This document shows positions 26,101 through 37,082 of a stretch of DNA of 64,000 nucleotides, piece after piece (within the stretch, counting starts at the first letter, position 1; each line of letters opens with the position of its first letter). The notes beneath the pieces are model-generated. The model was not told the origin of the DNA, did no database searches, and saw nothing but the letters and a program-made list of their open reading frames with translations. The stretch covers positions 21,222,113 to 21,286,112 of the forward strand of contig CM040092.1 of assembly GCA_022496805.1 (NCBI GenBank), read 5' to 3'. This DNA is from Pohlia nutans (Eukaryota > Streptophyta > Bryopsida > Bryales > Mniaceae). The position numbers were made by a program, and so were the translations under genes.

Positions 26101-28109
26101 TGGCATGCCCATTCTTTTTACTTGTGCTACTGTGACAATCCTGTTTATTCCATTCAGTGTACGATACACTGTTCTGTAGGTTTAATGCTGATCCAAACAA
26201 CATGTATTAGTGTATAAGCTTGGAACGCTATTCACTCAATGGTGGTTCCAATGTTAAATTAAGTACTTTACGTAACAAAAGAAGTTCATTCACTGGCACG
26301 CTATTTTGATAGCACATTAAATCATGGATGCTACCAAACAGTGTATTTGTGTCTTTGAGTTATATGTCAAGAAGGAAAGATGGGCGTTGCAGGAATGCCG
26401 CGAAGCGTGCGGAGGCCAGGGTTTGAAAACCGACAACCGAGTTGGGCAGCTGAAAGCTGAGTATGATGTCCAGTTGACTTTTGAGGGCGACAATAATGTC
26501 CTCATGCAGCAGGTCGGGTTTATTTCTAAACTCTACTGGGATGCTTACTAGGTTATTTTTTCACAACTGAGTTTTTCATTCATTGTTTGCAGTGTGAGTA
26601 TTGAAAATTTTATGGTTTTTGCAGGTCAGCAAAGCACTGTTGGGGGATTACTTGGCTGCTCAAAAGAAAGGAAAACCTATGAAGGGAATGGGCCTGGAAC
26701 ACATCAACGGCCCAGCGCCGGTCATACCCGAGGAACTCAACAAAAACATACTTCGTGACTCCAAATTCCAGGTATGTGTATACCTACTGATTTCGAAGCA
26801 TTCATCAAATTTCATGTATCATTTCAAGTCGTCGGCTCAATCAATTTGTATGGGTCCTTTTCTTCTGATTTTTTGTGATTTTTCGGCACAATAATTAAGA
26901 AGGTTTAAGTGAGATCATGCTTGGCTGAATTTTTTGGTTTTGTTTCTACAGTTGGCACTGTTTCAGTTGAGGGAGCGGGGGTTGTTGGAGCTCTTATTCT
27001 TGCAAGTTTCATCTCTGTTATCGAAGGGAGTTTCCATGGCGGATGCAGTCATTTCGGTATGTCTGTAAAATTTTCGATCATTTATTGCTTCTATCAAGTC
27101 ACTCTGTTGGTTGGCTGCTGTGTTGATCATCTCACAGTTGTTCTACAACTTCGTAGTCATGGTTCATTGAGATCAAGGCATAACAGCTCTGTTGTTGGTT
27201 GTTTTTCTTTCCTCCAGAGTTATCAACTAGCTGAGGATTTAGGGCAGGCTTTCTCGGAACGCTCAGTTCTGGAGAGCTTTTTGAGAGCCGAGCAACAAGC
27301 CTCAGGCTCAATGAAGGTAAGGGCTTCAACTGATTCGTATGTACTCCGTATTCAATCCCCACACATCACTTTTTCTTTCCCTATCCTTATGCATTTAACA
27401 AGCCTTTGTTTTGTGTCTGTGAGCAGGAGATTCTGGGGCTGTTAAGGTCGCTCTATGTACTGTCATCTACCGACGAGGCTCCAGTCTTTCTGAGGTAACC
27501 CAAATTGAGCTTCATAGGTCTTTCTTTTTGTCTGATTCTATTTCTTTTTTGACCAACACACGCAATGTTCTTCACTGATTCAGGTGATACCCCATCTGAA
27601 TCATATTTTTTACAATCTGATTAACCCCTAAAGAACCAAGAAGCCCAAATTGGGCCTCACGTTTTTTTCAGTAGTTGAGTAGGTCCTATGTAGATTTCTT
27701 TTGCTTGAATTTATTTGTTTCTTGACCAACATATGCAATGCTCTTCACTGATTCCGGTGATATAAAATGTGAATTATATTTTTCACAATATGATTGATTG
27801 AATTTGACATTTTAAACCCATGAATCCTTGGTCCTTTAGGGGTTAATGGAGTTGATCATTTTCAAACTACGAATCTTTGGTCCTTTTGCTCAACCTTAGG
27901 AATTGACTGGAGTGCACTGATGTTGTTGCAGGTATGGTTTTCTATCACCAAAACAGTCACAGCTCATCAGCACGCAAGTGGCCAGTCTCTGCGGGGAGCT
28001 TCGGCCTCAAGCTCTCAACCTGGTGGACGCGTTCGGCATTCCTGAGCCTTTCCTGGGGCCGATCGCCTTTGACTGGGTGGAGTACAACTCCTGGAGCAAT
28101 GTGCACTAG
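23102..28109 (+). CDS. ACX3: peroxisomal acyl-CoA oxidase, ACX3-like (medium chain), 13 exons, complete
   Basis: FAD enzyme of peroxisomal beta-oxidation converting acyl-CoA to trans-2-enoyl-CoA with H2O2 release; closest in my judgement to plant ACX3 rather than ACX1, 2 or 4. Exons: 23102-23243, 23580-24037, 24718-24825, 24917-25089, 25197-25296, 25605-25810, 25963-26098, 26393-26512, 26625-26771, 26952-27056, 27218-27316, 27427-27494, 27932-28109. They sum to 2040 bp, 679 aa plus TAG, with consistent phases and GT-AG introns. Family signatures: CFAMTELGHGSN, ESAQKYWIGGAAKHATHTIV, IADCGHKIGLNGVDNGRIW, ECREACGGQG (442-451) and TFEGDNN (470-476), whose Glu (about 472) matches the catalytic base region. 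Residues 14-22 (RTSVLARQL) fit a PTS2-like nonapeptide; the C-terminus NVH is not a PTS1. Introns 1, 5 and 12 contain TTAA elements; intron 2 contains a 136-bp tandem array. Confidence 0.95.
23332..23556. mobile_element. TTAA-bounded MITE in ACX3 intron 1
   Basis: It runs from TTAACCCCTAAGCGTCC to GACGCTTAGGGGTTAA, 225 bp, with near-perfect inverted ends. Its interior differs from families A to F. It lies 88 bp after the donor and 24 bp before the acceptor of intron 1. Confidence 0.75.
24050..24735 (+). repeat. 136-bp tandem array in ACX3 intron 2, units carry the acceptor and start of exon 3
   Basis: The motif GTTTAGAAATTTC starts at 24088, 24224, 24359, 24495 and 24631, giving periods of 136, 135, 136 and 136 bp. 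Each unit ends with a CTGGTCAGGTCACGAGGTATT-like block. This resembles the true intron 2 acceptor and exon 3 start (GTCAG then GTACGAGGTATTG at 24713-24730). Middle units are nearly identical. Confidence 0.9.
25353..25559 (+). mobile_element. TTAA-bounded MITE family A, ACX3 intron 5
   Basis: It runs from TTAACCCCTAAAGGATG to CCTGTAGGGGTTAA, 207 bp. The interior carries family A landmarks (TTTTGAGTA, CACATGCAATGTTCTTCACT, CACAATATGATCAATTGAAT, ACCATGAATCCTT). Confidence 0.8.
27621..27846 (+). mobile_element. TTAA-bounded MITE family A, ACX3 intron 12
   Basis: It runs from TTAACCCCTAAAGAACCAAG to GGTCCTTTAGGGGTTAA, 226 bp, same orientation as the intron 5 copy. A further A-like fragment (CAACACACGCAATGTTCTTC) precedes it at 27500-27615, starting about 10 bp after the donor of intron 12. 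Confidence 0.8.
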
Positions 28110-28333
28110 TTCGAAATCTGTCACAACGCCTGCCATAGCTGTATTTGAAGCTGTATAGATTCATTTCAGTATTACCGATAGCAGTACTACTATCGGAAAA
28201 GTGTAAACACGCCATTTGCGAATCGCTTACCTACTAAAAGCTTTGAGAAAATAATTTTATTGCTACATTATTTCAACACTCAACTCATTTTCTGCCAAGG
28301 GTTCTGTTGTTCACTTGTTTTAGTTCAAGACGC

Positions 28334-28740
28334 TAGATCTAAGGAGGTGCATATATCGCTCTTTGTAATCCAAGTCAAGTTTCCACTTCAAGAACAAAAC
28401 CCTAATTCCATCGTTTGAGTTCTTGTTTACCGATGCCTGAAAGATTGATGAGAAAAAGTCAGGTTTTTGAAAATACAAACGAGTTCTGAGGTTTAGGGTT
28501 TTGATGAATCGATCGAGCAAGCTTTTGATACTAGATCTAAGGAGGTGCCTATGTAGCGGTAGAATCCTTTAGTAATGAGCAGGACGGTCGCCATGATCTC
28601 AAGTTTCCACTTCAATAACAAAACCCTAATTCCATCGTTTGAGTAACTTTTGTTTACCGATGTCTGAAAGATTGATGAGAGAGATTCAAAAAACACGAAC
28701 GAGTTCTGAGGTTTAGGGTTTTGATGGATCGATCGAGCAA
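28334..28740 (+). repeat. direct duplication of the aspartic protease 5' end
   Basis: TAGATCTAAGGAGGTGC at 28334 and 28532 opens two copies. Both then carry AAACCCTAATTCCATCGTTT and a GAGGTTTAGGGTTTTGATG block (28489 and 28709). The second ends in the real start codon (28724). The first has an equivalent ATG (28504) that opens only a short frame (begins MNRSSKLLIL) with a stop soon after. The second copy has about 22 extra bases. Confidence 0.85.
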
Positions 28741-31700
28741 GCTTTTGATACTAATCACGCAAATCGTGCTGCAAAACTGTGCTGCACAATCAATTCCGCG
28801 ATGGACGCACTCCGAGTACGGGGCGGCGCTGGTGATCCCGCTCTCTACTTCCGCCTCCGCATCGCCACTGGATCACTACCACCACAGGAGTCTCTCCGCA
28901 TTGAACAATTACGTGCCCACCAAATTGTCTGACGGCCTCTCGCGTCACGGGTACCACTCTTTTGTAATTCTGTTTGGAAATGCTTGGTACTCTCATGAGA
29001 ATTGATGAGAGTTGCTCACGATGGTTTAGGGTTTTGACAACAGCTATTACATAACCACGGTGTACATCGGCTCTCCCCCTCAAGCCTTTGCTCTCATCGT
29101 TGATACCGGCAGCACCCTTACTTATGTGCCCTGTTCATCTTGCTCGCATTGTGGCTCCCATCAGGTCTGTACAAGCCCAAATCGGACCTCATGTTATTTT
29201 TTTGCAGTTTTGAGTAGGTCCTATGTGGACTCCTTTTTGTTCAATTTCTTTTTCGCTTTTGGCAATGTTCTTCACCGATTCCGGTGATTTAAATTTTGGT
29301 CTCATTTGAATTATAATTTTCACCATATAATCAATTGAAGTTGTCATTTAAAATCATGAATCCTTGGTCCTTATTAGTATGAAGTTTTTGTGTCACTCTC
29401 ATTGTCCGCCCTGTTTGAAGTGGACAGGGCTCACGTCTGAAGTATGAAACATAGGATAAATTATTACAAAAAAGAAATGCCAATGAATTCTGGACAGAGG
29501 AAGTACTGTAGATTAGCCCGGACCTAATGTGTTTTTAGCCCTTTCAAATGGGATTTTGCCTTTAGTTCAATTCTCTTTCGTTTTGACTTACACATGCAAT
29601 GTGCATAACATTCAGTAGCTTGCAATGGCTCTGCTGTCTGGAGAATGTGCAACATGACCTTCATCAGTAACTAATTAGACAAGTGGAGTGGGAAGATGAT
29701 GAGCGCATGAAGCTACTGAATGTTATGTGCTTCACGGATTCTGGTGGTATCAAATTTGGTCCTGCGTGATCATTTTGAAACCATGATTCCTTGGTCGTTG
29801 AGAGGATACTTGAGTTGTGGGTGCACAGGATCCAAGGTTCAACCCCGAGGAATCGAGTTCATTTTCCCCAATCCACTGCGACGACGGGGCGTGTGAGCTG
29901 GGCTCGTGCATTCACAGCAGCAACGTGTGCACGTACGCGAGGCATTACGCAGAGCAGAGCTTCGGCAGCGGGTTTCTGGCGCGTGATTACGTGCGATATG
30001 GGAAGAGCAGGTCGGGCTATTTGCCTCGGCCGTTGGTGTTTGGTTGCGAGACTTCGGAGAGCGGGGCGTTGTACTCGCAGCGTGCCGACGGAATCATGGG
30101 CTTGGGCCGCGGATCTCTCAGCGTGGTGGACCAACTCATCGTGCAAGGCGCCATTGCCAGCACCTTCTCGCTGTGTTACGGCGGCATGGATGACGACGGG
30201 GGCGCCATGATCTTGGGCGCTCTTCCTCCAATTGATGAAATGGTCTTTACTCCTTCCAACCCCTCTCGCAGGTTTGCATCACCTTTTCACAATCCGATCA
30301 ATCGAATTTGTCATCTTAAAACCGTGAATCCTTGGTCTCTTAAAGGATCTCGAAGCCTGAACAAGCCTTTTAGAGTAGGTCCTTGTGGAGTTCCGTTCGT
30401 TCAAGTTTATTTGTTTTTTTTATCAACACATGCAATGTTCTTCACGGATTCTGGTGATATAAGATTTGGTTCCATCTGGATTATATTTTACACAATATGA
30501 TTGATGGAATTTGTCATTTTAAACCATGATTCTTGATCCTTAAGGGCTAGACGTTGTCGTTGAATCCTCAGTCTCTTGCTGCCATGCCATCAACACATGC
30601 AATGTTCTTTGCTGACAAATGCGGACTCATCTTCATCATCTTTTCACAATCGAATTGGTCATCTTCAAACCATGAATCCTTGATCTCTTAACTCTTAAAG
30701 GATCAAGAAGCCTGATGTTTTTTGAGCATTTTTGAGTAGGTCCTATGTGGAGTTTCTTTTGTTCAAATTTATTTGTTCTTATCAACACATGCAATGTTCT
30801 TCACGAATTCTGGTGATAAGATTTGATTCCATTTTTCACAATATGATCGATGGAATTTGTCATTTTAAAACCCTGAATACTTGATCCTTTGTGTCGTTGA
30901 ATCCTCAGTCTCTTGCTGCCATGCCTTATTGTGTTCACTGCAGTTTTTGTGTCATCATATGGGTGTTGCGAAGGCAGCTTTTACTACAACGTTGTGCTGA
31001 AGGAGATTTGGGTGCAAGGCGAGCCTTTGTCCGTGAAGCCTAGTGTGTTTGATGGACGATATGGGACCATCCTTGACAGTGGAACCACGTTCGCCTACCT
31101 TCCAGAGAAAGCATTCAATGTCTTCAAAGATGCTGTAAGAGCCTTGAATCTGCACTCACTCATGTTTTCTTTTAGTAGTTTTAAGTAGGTCCTCCATGAG
31201 CTTCCTTTTGTTCAAATTTCTTTCTTTCTTGACCAACACATGCAATGTTCTTCACTGATTCCAGTGATATAAAATTTGGTCCCATCTGAATCACATTGAT
31301 CATTTTAAAATCATGTCCACTGTGATCAGACTTTATATTTGGCAAGCAGATGTAGACTACAGAGGCTCTTTATGAATCTTGTGAGTTTTGACGGGTCGTA
31401 CACCAATTTGGGCAGTTTGTTCGTGGAGTGAAGAATCTTGAAGTAATCGATGGGCCGGATGAAAACTTCAAAGATATCTGCTATTCAGGTGCAGGAACGT
31501 AAGTGGATGAAACTCTGACCTTGCAAGTAGTTTTTACACAACACCATCACATGTTTTGTTTTTTTGAATTTGCACTGAGTTTCTTTAGTCGGTGAGAGCT
31601 TGCAGTGACCCGGACGATTTAAGCTCCCACTTTCCATCGATCGACTTGGTATTCGGAGACGACAAGACGGTTTCCTTGGCGGCAGAGAATTACCTTTTTA

Positions 31701-33526
31701 GGGTACTTATACGAACCTCCCATCCACTCATTTCATGCCATTTCATGTGAATTCTAGACTACACCTAAGATAGAGGATACTATTTGCATTTCAACTTATG
31801 TGTGATTTTGGGGAGAGCTGTGGATACAAGAGCCAAACTCTCTTGAATTTCAAACTTTTTATCACTATGTATGAATTTCTTAGAGTGGGAGGTTGTATAC
31901 CACTGGAAGTGGCAGTAGACACCCCCAAGATCAGTGGCCACAGACATTAATTTCTAAAGGACCAAGGATTCATGGTTTCAAAATATAAAAATTTAATTCA
32001 TCATATTGTGAAAAATATAATTCAGATGGGATCAAATCTTTATGTCACGAGAATTAGTGAAGAGCATTGCATGTGTTGATAAAAAACAATGTACATAGGA
32101 CCTACCCAAAATTGCTTCAAAAAAAAAAAAAAAACATGAAGTCCAATTTGGGCTTCTTGGTTCTTAAATGGGTAAACCAAGTCATGCTTACACCCAACTT
32201 GCGCAACTAAGTGTAAGGCAAGCCACCCTATTTGTGCAACAATTTAGAAGTCACCCTATTTGTGCCACTACGTATCAATAGTATACATATCAAAATTTTA
32301 AATGTAAGACATGGATACATAGTGATCACAAATAGGGTGGTTTACCTTATAGGATGAGATGAGTTGCTGTTGGCAACAAGGGTTAGTCAATAGGAGACAG
32401 GATTAGGTTTAGGTTTTTTAGGATTTTAGGATGCTCTACCTGAATTGCAACAAGACGATAGATACAAAGACTGTTCAATGGAGTGTGTGTATGTGTAACC
32501 AGCATACCACCCATCCAAGGGCGTATTGTTTAGGGTTTAGGGTTTTTGTTTACTCTACCTGAATTGCAACATGACGATTAATACAAAGACTGATCAATGG
32601 AGTGTGTGTATGTGTAAGCAGCACAGCACCCACCCAGGGGCGTATTGTTTTAGGGTTTAGGGTTTCTGTTTGCTCTACCTGAATTGCAACAAGACTATAG
32701 ATACGAAGACTGATCAATGGAGTGTGTGTATGTGTAAGCAGCATACCACCCATCCAGGGGCGTATTGTTTTAGGGTTTATGGAGTGTGTGTATGTGTAAG
32801 CAGCATACCACCCATCCAGGGGCGTATTGTTTTAGGGTTTATGGAGTGTGTGTATGTGTAAGCAGCATACCACCCATCCAGGGGCGTATTGTTTTAGGGT
32901 TTATTGAGTGTGTGTATGTGTAAGCAGCATACCACCCATCTAGGGGCGTATTGTTTTAGGGTTTATGGAGTGTGTGTATGTGTAAGCAGCATACCACCCA
33001 TCCAGGGGCGTATTGTTTAGGGTTTAGGGTTTAGGGTTTTTGTTTGAATTACAACAAGACTATACAGATACAAAGACTGATCAATGGAGAGTGTGGTATG
33101 TGGAAGCAGCATACCACCCACCCAGGGGCGTATTGTTTAGGGTTTTTCCAGAACGAAGACTCGACGACAATCCTGGGAGCGATCGTGACGCGCAACATGT
33201 TGGTCACGTATGACCAAGAGAAAGACCAGATCGGTTTCCTCCGAGCCAAGTGCACTCATCTGTGGACCACCTTGTTTGCATTGGACAACAACACCTCCAC
33301 CTCCTCCACCCCTCCAACTCCATTGTCTGTGTGGACCGGCCCTCCTCCGGGGGTTCCAGTAGTAGCCAGATCGCCTCATGCTCCAGCCCCAAGCTCTGTG
33401 AAGAATCACTCCCACACCGTCGACGGCATTCCCCTCAAAGACCACGTCGACACTTCGCATGCTTCCCCGTTCGCGGCGAAACTCTTCCTTGTGCCAATGG
33501 TAGTCCTCACATCCTACTTGATTTAA
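28724..33526 (+). CDS. A1 (pepsin-like) aspartic protease, 7 exons, complete, probable GPI tail
   Basis: Secretory-pathway aspartyl protease of the plant nepenthesin-like/'aspartic proteinase-like' group. Exons: 28724-28950, 29044-29164, 29829-30271, 30978-31134, 31416-31498, 31606-31702, 33110-33526; total 1545 bp, 514 aa plus TAA. Residues 1-22 form a signal peptide. Active-site motifs are VDTGSTLTYVPC (D96) and LDSGTTFAYLPE (D297). The intervening segment has the usual Cys pairs, HADGIMGLGRG-type loop (here RADGIMGLGRG) and SLCYGGMDDDGG. After residue about 440 a Ser/Thr/Pro-rich linker leads to a hydrophobic end (AAKLFLVPMVVLTSYLI), typical of a GPI-anchor signal. The exon 1/2 junction (GG then C, giving RHGYYITT) was chosen by family similarity; an alternative donor after 28962 is possible. 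Introns 2, 3, 4 and 6 hold MITE sequence; intron 6 ends in an array derived from the exon 7 boundary. No individual family name is claimed. Confidence 0.92.
29170..29800 (+). mobile_element. family A copies in protease intron 2, one carrying an inserted MITE
   Basis: A first A-type copy runs from AGCCCAAATCGGACCTCATG (about 29175) to CATGAATCCTTGGTCCTT (about 29370); its left terminus is missing and it begins only a few bases after the donor at 29165. A second degraded A copy (about 29515-29800) is interrupted by the family H element at 29605-29726. Confidence 0.65.
29605..29726. mobile_element. MITE family H copy 2 (122 bp)
   Basis: Perfect terminal inverted repeats ATAACATTCAGTAGC and GCTACTGAATGTTAT are flanked by GTGC on each side (29601-29604 and 29727-29730), a probable 4-bp target duplication. 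The host sequence is a family A element, whose ACATGCAATGTTCTTCAC track is split at this point. Confidence 0.8.
30272..30977 (+). mobile_element. protease intron 3 made almost wholly of family A sequence
   Basis: Starting within about 10 bp of the donor, the intron carries a right-half A fragment (CACAATCCGATCAATCGAAT to CTTGGTCTCTTAAAGGATC). A near-complete copy follows, ending near 30545 (TGATCCTTAAGGGC), then a third copy ending near 30895. Terminal TTAA boundaries are decayed. Confidence 0.65.
31135..31320 (+). mobile_element. family A fragment at the start of protease intron 4
   Basis: From the donor onwards the intron reads as A-family sequence (CTCATGTTTTCTTTTAGTAG, CAACACATGCAATGTTCTTC, AAAATTTGGTCCCATCTGAA). 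The left terminal repeat is not visible and the right end is degraded. Confidence 0.6.
31947..32175 (-). mobile_element. family A MITE, inverted, protease intron 6
   Basis: It begins TTAATTTCTAAAGGACCAAG and ends near GGGCTTCTTGGTTCTTAAAT. The interior is the reverse complement of family A (GATTCATGGTTTCAAAATAT, TGCATGTGTTGA). Confidence 0.75.
32405..33140 (+). repeat. minisatellite in protease intron 6, units carry the acceptor and start of exon 7
   Basis: GGGCGTATTG recurs with its GCG at 32520, 32640, 32760, 32822, 32884, 32946, 33008 and 33128, giving periods of about 120, 120, 62, 62, 62, 62 and 120 bp. The last is the real exon. Each unit includes GTAAGCAGCATACCACCC, the equivalent of the true acceptor (GAAGCAG, then CAT at 33110). 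Most units have an extra T in the TTGTTTTAGGG stretch, which shifts the frame relative to the exon. TTTAGGG strings (three near 33017-33037) come from the exon sequence and only mimic telomere repeats. Confidence 0.9.
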
Positions 33527-34361
33527 GGTAACTATACCTTAAAGCCAATTGAGCCTATTTACACACATAAAACAAAAACTATTTTTAGTGGGTCTCATTA
33601 GCAAGTTCAAGAGGATTCCAACGCACTTTAGCATGCATTATTTGGATACCGTATGAATAAGTTATGAATTTCCAAAGTGCTGACTATAGGTTGACCTTAA
33701 AGCGGCCCTAAACTCTGATGTTCAGATTGTGCACATTCTCATCAACAGTAGGGTGTCAAAATCTACTTATTATGGAAGATTGAGCTATGGACGCTTTAAG
33801 GAAATGGTCGCTTTTAGATATAATTACCTTAGATTTGAATGACGGATCAACATTTTGAAGCCAAAAACATTATAAATAAGGCAGGAGCACCCAATGCCGA
33901 TGATAATTTCTAGACACGGCATTCATTTAAAAAAAGCGCAAATCTAAGCACATCATAGAGCCTTTATTGTTTGTTGACAAAAATGATAAGCTATCTATGG
34001 TCTACCTATATTTACTTTCTAAAATGACTCCCGTGTGTAAAAATTGGGTGCTTCTACCTTATATTCATTTAACACACTTTGAAAAAAATAACAACATTCT
34101 GCTTTTCTTGTACGTTGGAGACTTCACATATATATATATGCTTCCTCCTCTTCTGTTCACGGTGAGATAATTACATAATAAGTCCTCCGGGAATTATTAT
34201 CCAAGGCCATATCTTCCAAGAAAAATTACGTGAACTTGCCGAAGCAAGACGATAGCTTGTGAATCCAAACCACAAATCGTTTCACTCTCAAGTCAAACAA
34301 ATTTCCAAATGATTCTGGAACTCCACCAAGCTCTTGCAATCCAAAAAAAATAAGCTACATT
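33527..34361. other. 3' flank of the aspartic protease
   Basis: AT-rich sequence that should contain the protease 3' UTR. No further feature could be supported. Confidence 0.35.
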
Positions 34362-34544
34362 CACTACAATGAGAAGGTGTCGCTTTTTCACTCTTTCTGT
34401 TTGTCAAATGGCGCCACTTCGCACTCACCAATTTTTTGGTTGGACTTGGTGAGTGCAATTCGTCACGTAGGACAAGCGTGTACAATGAAAAACGACAATG
34501 AACAGGATCCTCCAGAGTGAGAAACGACGCCTCTGCTTGTAGTG
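34362..34544. mobile_element. CACTA-type MITE (183 bp)
   Basis: It starts CACTACAATGAGAAGG and ends CCTCTGCTTGTAGTG, with further inverted similarity TTTTTCACTCT/AGAGTGAGAAA. The outer CACTACAA end is characteristic of plant CACTA (En/Spm) elements. ATT flanks both sides (34359-34361 and 34545-34547), the 3-bp target duplication expected for this superfamily. It is non-coding. Confidence 0.8.
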
Positions 34545-35363
34545 ATTTAGCTACATTCAACTTGGAGGAGTTGAATCTTCATGCATCAAGCCAAAAGCAG
34601 TCTCACGAGCTTCATCCATGAGCAAAGCAGCAACAACGATATCTACGTTTGTTTCACGATGAACTTGGATGAACTATGTTGGTAATCCACATAGTAGAAG
34701 CGGTCTCCTACCAAGATCAGATACCCCAAAATTGGGCTTCATCAAAGAGTCTAAGATATTATTAGAGTTATCTGAAAACAGAGTTGGTGCATGACCGGAG
34801 TTCAAGTGGAGTTCTCTTCCTATTATTATAATTTTTGACAAGCATTGTTCATGAATAGTTTTCATGCTCGGGACTTTTGGCTTGGGGGAACATGTGGGAA
34901 GTGTCCTTTAGCATTGGGGAGGTCATGAGATCCACACCCCATGGTGGTACAGGGCCTTGTTATAGATTATTTTCCTACTCACCATAGACTAGTTTTGCAA
35001 CTCAAAACGAGTCTAAAGTGAGTTTAAGGTTTCTTTCCACTTTGAGACACTCTTTTTGGTTAACTCTATTGCCTCACAGTATCGTTAGTTCCTTACACTA
35101 TCCCTAAGCTACCCAACAAACTACTCTCTTGTCCAATCCAGACGTACGATTCAAACTGTCTCGTCCCAATCCTGTCGAAATTTCTTTATCTTCTCTGAGT
35201 TCTCAAAATGCTCACTATGAATCTTCCATTCTTGCATTTGCTCCCACCTCGTCATGTTGGCAACCTACAGCAGTCCATATAAATTGAGAAGTTGTTATCC
35301 ACTGCCTAGGAAAAAATTCTCATCCCGTAGGCTCATTTCTTCATAGGCTCATTTCTTCACATG
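34545..35363. other. intergenic, no gene
   Basis: Nothing beyond short open frames was seen. Confidence 0.3.
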
Positions 35364-35693
35364 GAACCTCTAAACGTCCCAGCGTCCAGAAATTGGATTA
35401 CGAAGAGATTAAAAGCTTTGCAACTTTCTCATACAATTTTGGATGACTTTCATCCAAGTCACCTTTGTAAGACTATTAAATTCTCTACCAATTACAATAA
35501 ATCCCTTGTGATGGAGAGTTGTTGATAATATTGGAGAGGCCTCCAACTGCAAACATGTCAAATTTGTTTGATAGATTTTATGCTTGCAATGATCCTCTCA
35601 TGTACACCTAATGTACATCTGAGCCATGCTAATATCTACTTTTGAGGCTAGCATCTACTTGTGTTTAAAGGGTCGGTACGTTTAGGGCTAAAT
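35364..35693 (-). mobile_element. TTAA-type element family B, decayed copy
   Basis: It runs from CCTCTAAACGTCCCAGCGTCC to GGTCGGTACGTTTAGGGCTAA. Read on the minus strand it matches 63632-63960 over its length (shared GTACATGAGAGG-type and GAAAGTCATCC-type stretches). Flanking TTAA is lost on the left and altered on the right. Confidence 0.7.
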
Positions 35694-37082
35694 CTTGGAC
35701 ATCTTTTCACGCCCATTGAGTTATATATATCACTCATGATATAGCCGATTGTAAAACACATAGCACAAAAGCTTGAAACGGTAGTTGAAGATCCATTCCC
35801 TTTTGTAGCTACTTGAATAAGTATATAACAAAACCTCCCTCATAAAAGTTTTCCTACTTCCAACAAGAAGCTCTAAATTTGGATTTCAATAACTCACTAA
35901 AACTACATTGATATAAATTTCAACTTTTCTTTTGAACTCTAATCTATTAAAGGTGTGGATCTATTCCAAATACAACCAAAATACACCATATTCTACTTGC
36001 CACAAAGGCATCTTTAGATGTTTAGGAATTAACAAAAAAATTCAAAAACCTTTCCACTATATAACGACAAATACATAATCCAACTCGTACTAGAGGGAAA
36101 CACCTTGAATTGCGGCATATCCCGACCCTGCAATTCAGTGTCACTTCTTGTTGAAATGAATGTGTCCTCATGGTCATCTTCTTCCACTCAATGTGAACGA
36201 GCTTCCTTTAGCAAGACGACCCTCTATCTCGAAGGTCTTAGGTCATCTTCTCCGAGAGAACTTGATTGCACTGACTTGGAAAAGCAAATGGATCCACATT
36301 ATTCAGTACCGTGTGTTTGAAATTAAGCCCTAAAGGACCACGAGGCCACCATGTGGCTTCTAGAACTAGAAAGTGAGGAATTTCGAGTTGCTGGACCGTG
36401 AATTGTACAGTGAGCAACAAAAAGACCCTAGTTCTTTGTGAGAGCTGAATCTGTGGGTACTTCTTGATCAAAATTTCATGAAGTGTGCGATTTTTGGTGA
36501 TTTTTTTGAGTTGCAAGGAAGTTATTTGGGCGTCACTTGAGACCCTCATATCTTTCTCCTCACACCTCCAAAATTATTTGAATTTTTTGCACATGTTCAA
36601 AATAATGATCATTATGCATGGTAGAAATTTCAAAAAAATTGGAGCACTTTTGATCAATCCGATTTCAGCATATGTACAAAATACCCTGAAATCCCTTGCT
36701 AGGAAGGAAATGGCCTGATATGGGTACCACTTTTACGCGTCTAACATAGTGTGACTTATGTCTAACTCATTTTATGTGTGCTAAAAATTCCATCTTTAAC
36801 ACCATGCATATAGTTGTAGTCATGGTGTCTATAACACCCTCTAATTTTTGTGATTTTCCAATGTTTTTTTCTTACTGAAAAGATATTTTTCAAAAATCAC
36901 ACTATTTTTGGAGGAAGTACCCATGTCAGGCCATCACCCGTCACGTATATATAGGTTATTCACAAAGTTGTCTCCATTTTCAAAAAAACAGGGTAATATA
37001 GGAATATTCAACGGGCCATAGTCTAAAACCACAATATTTTCTAAAACACCCACGTAATTTAGGCCAACAAGTACTAGTAGCA
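35694..37082. other. intergenic; one TTAA-type left end at 36323
   Basis: TTAAGCCCTAAAGGACCACG at 36323 resembles the ends of the TTAA elements, but no matching right end was found. The rest shows no supported gene. Confidence 0.4.

Noticed and set aside
33013..33040. TTTAGGG repeats as an interstitial telomere tract
   Set aside because: Only about three units, and they arise from the exon 7 sequence TGTTTAGGGTTTTTCC that is amplified in the array; no wider telomeric tract is present.
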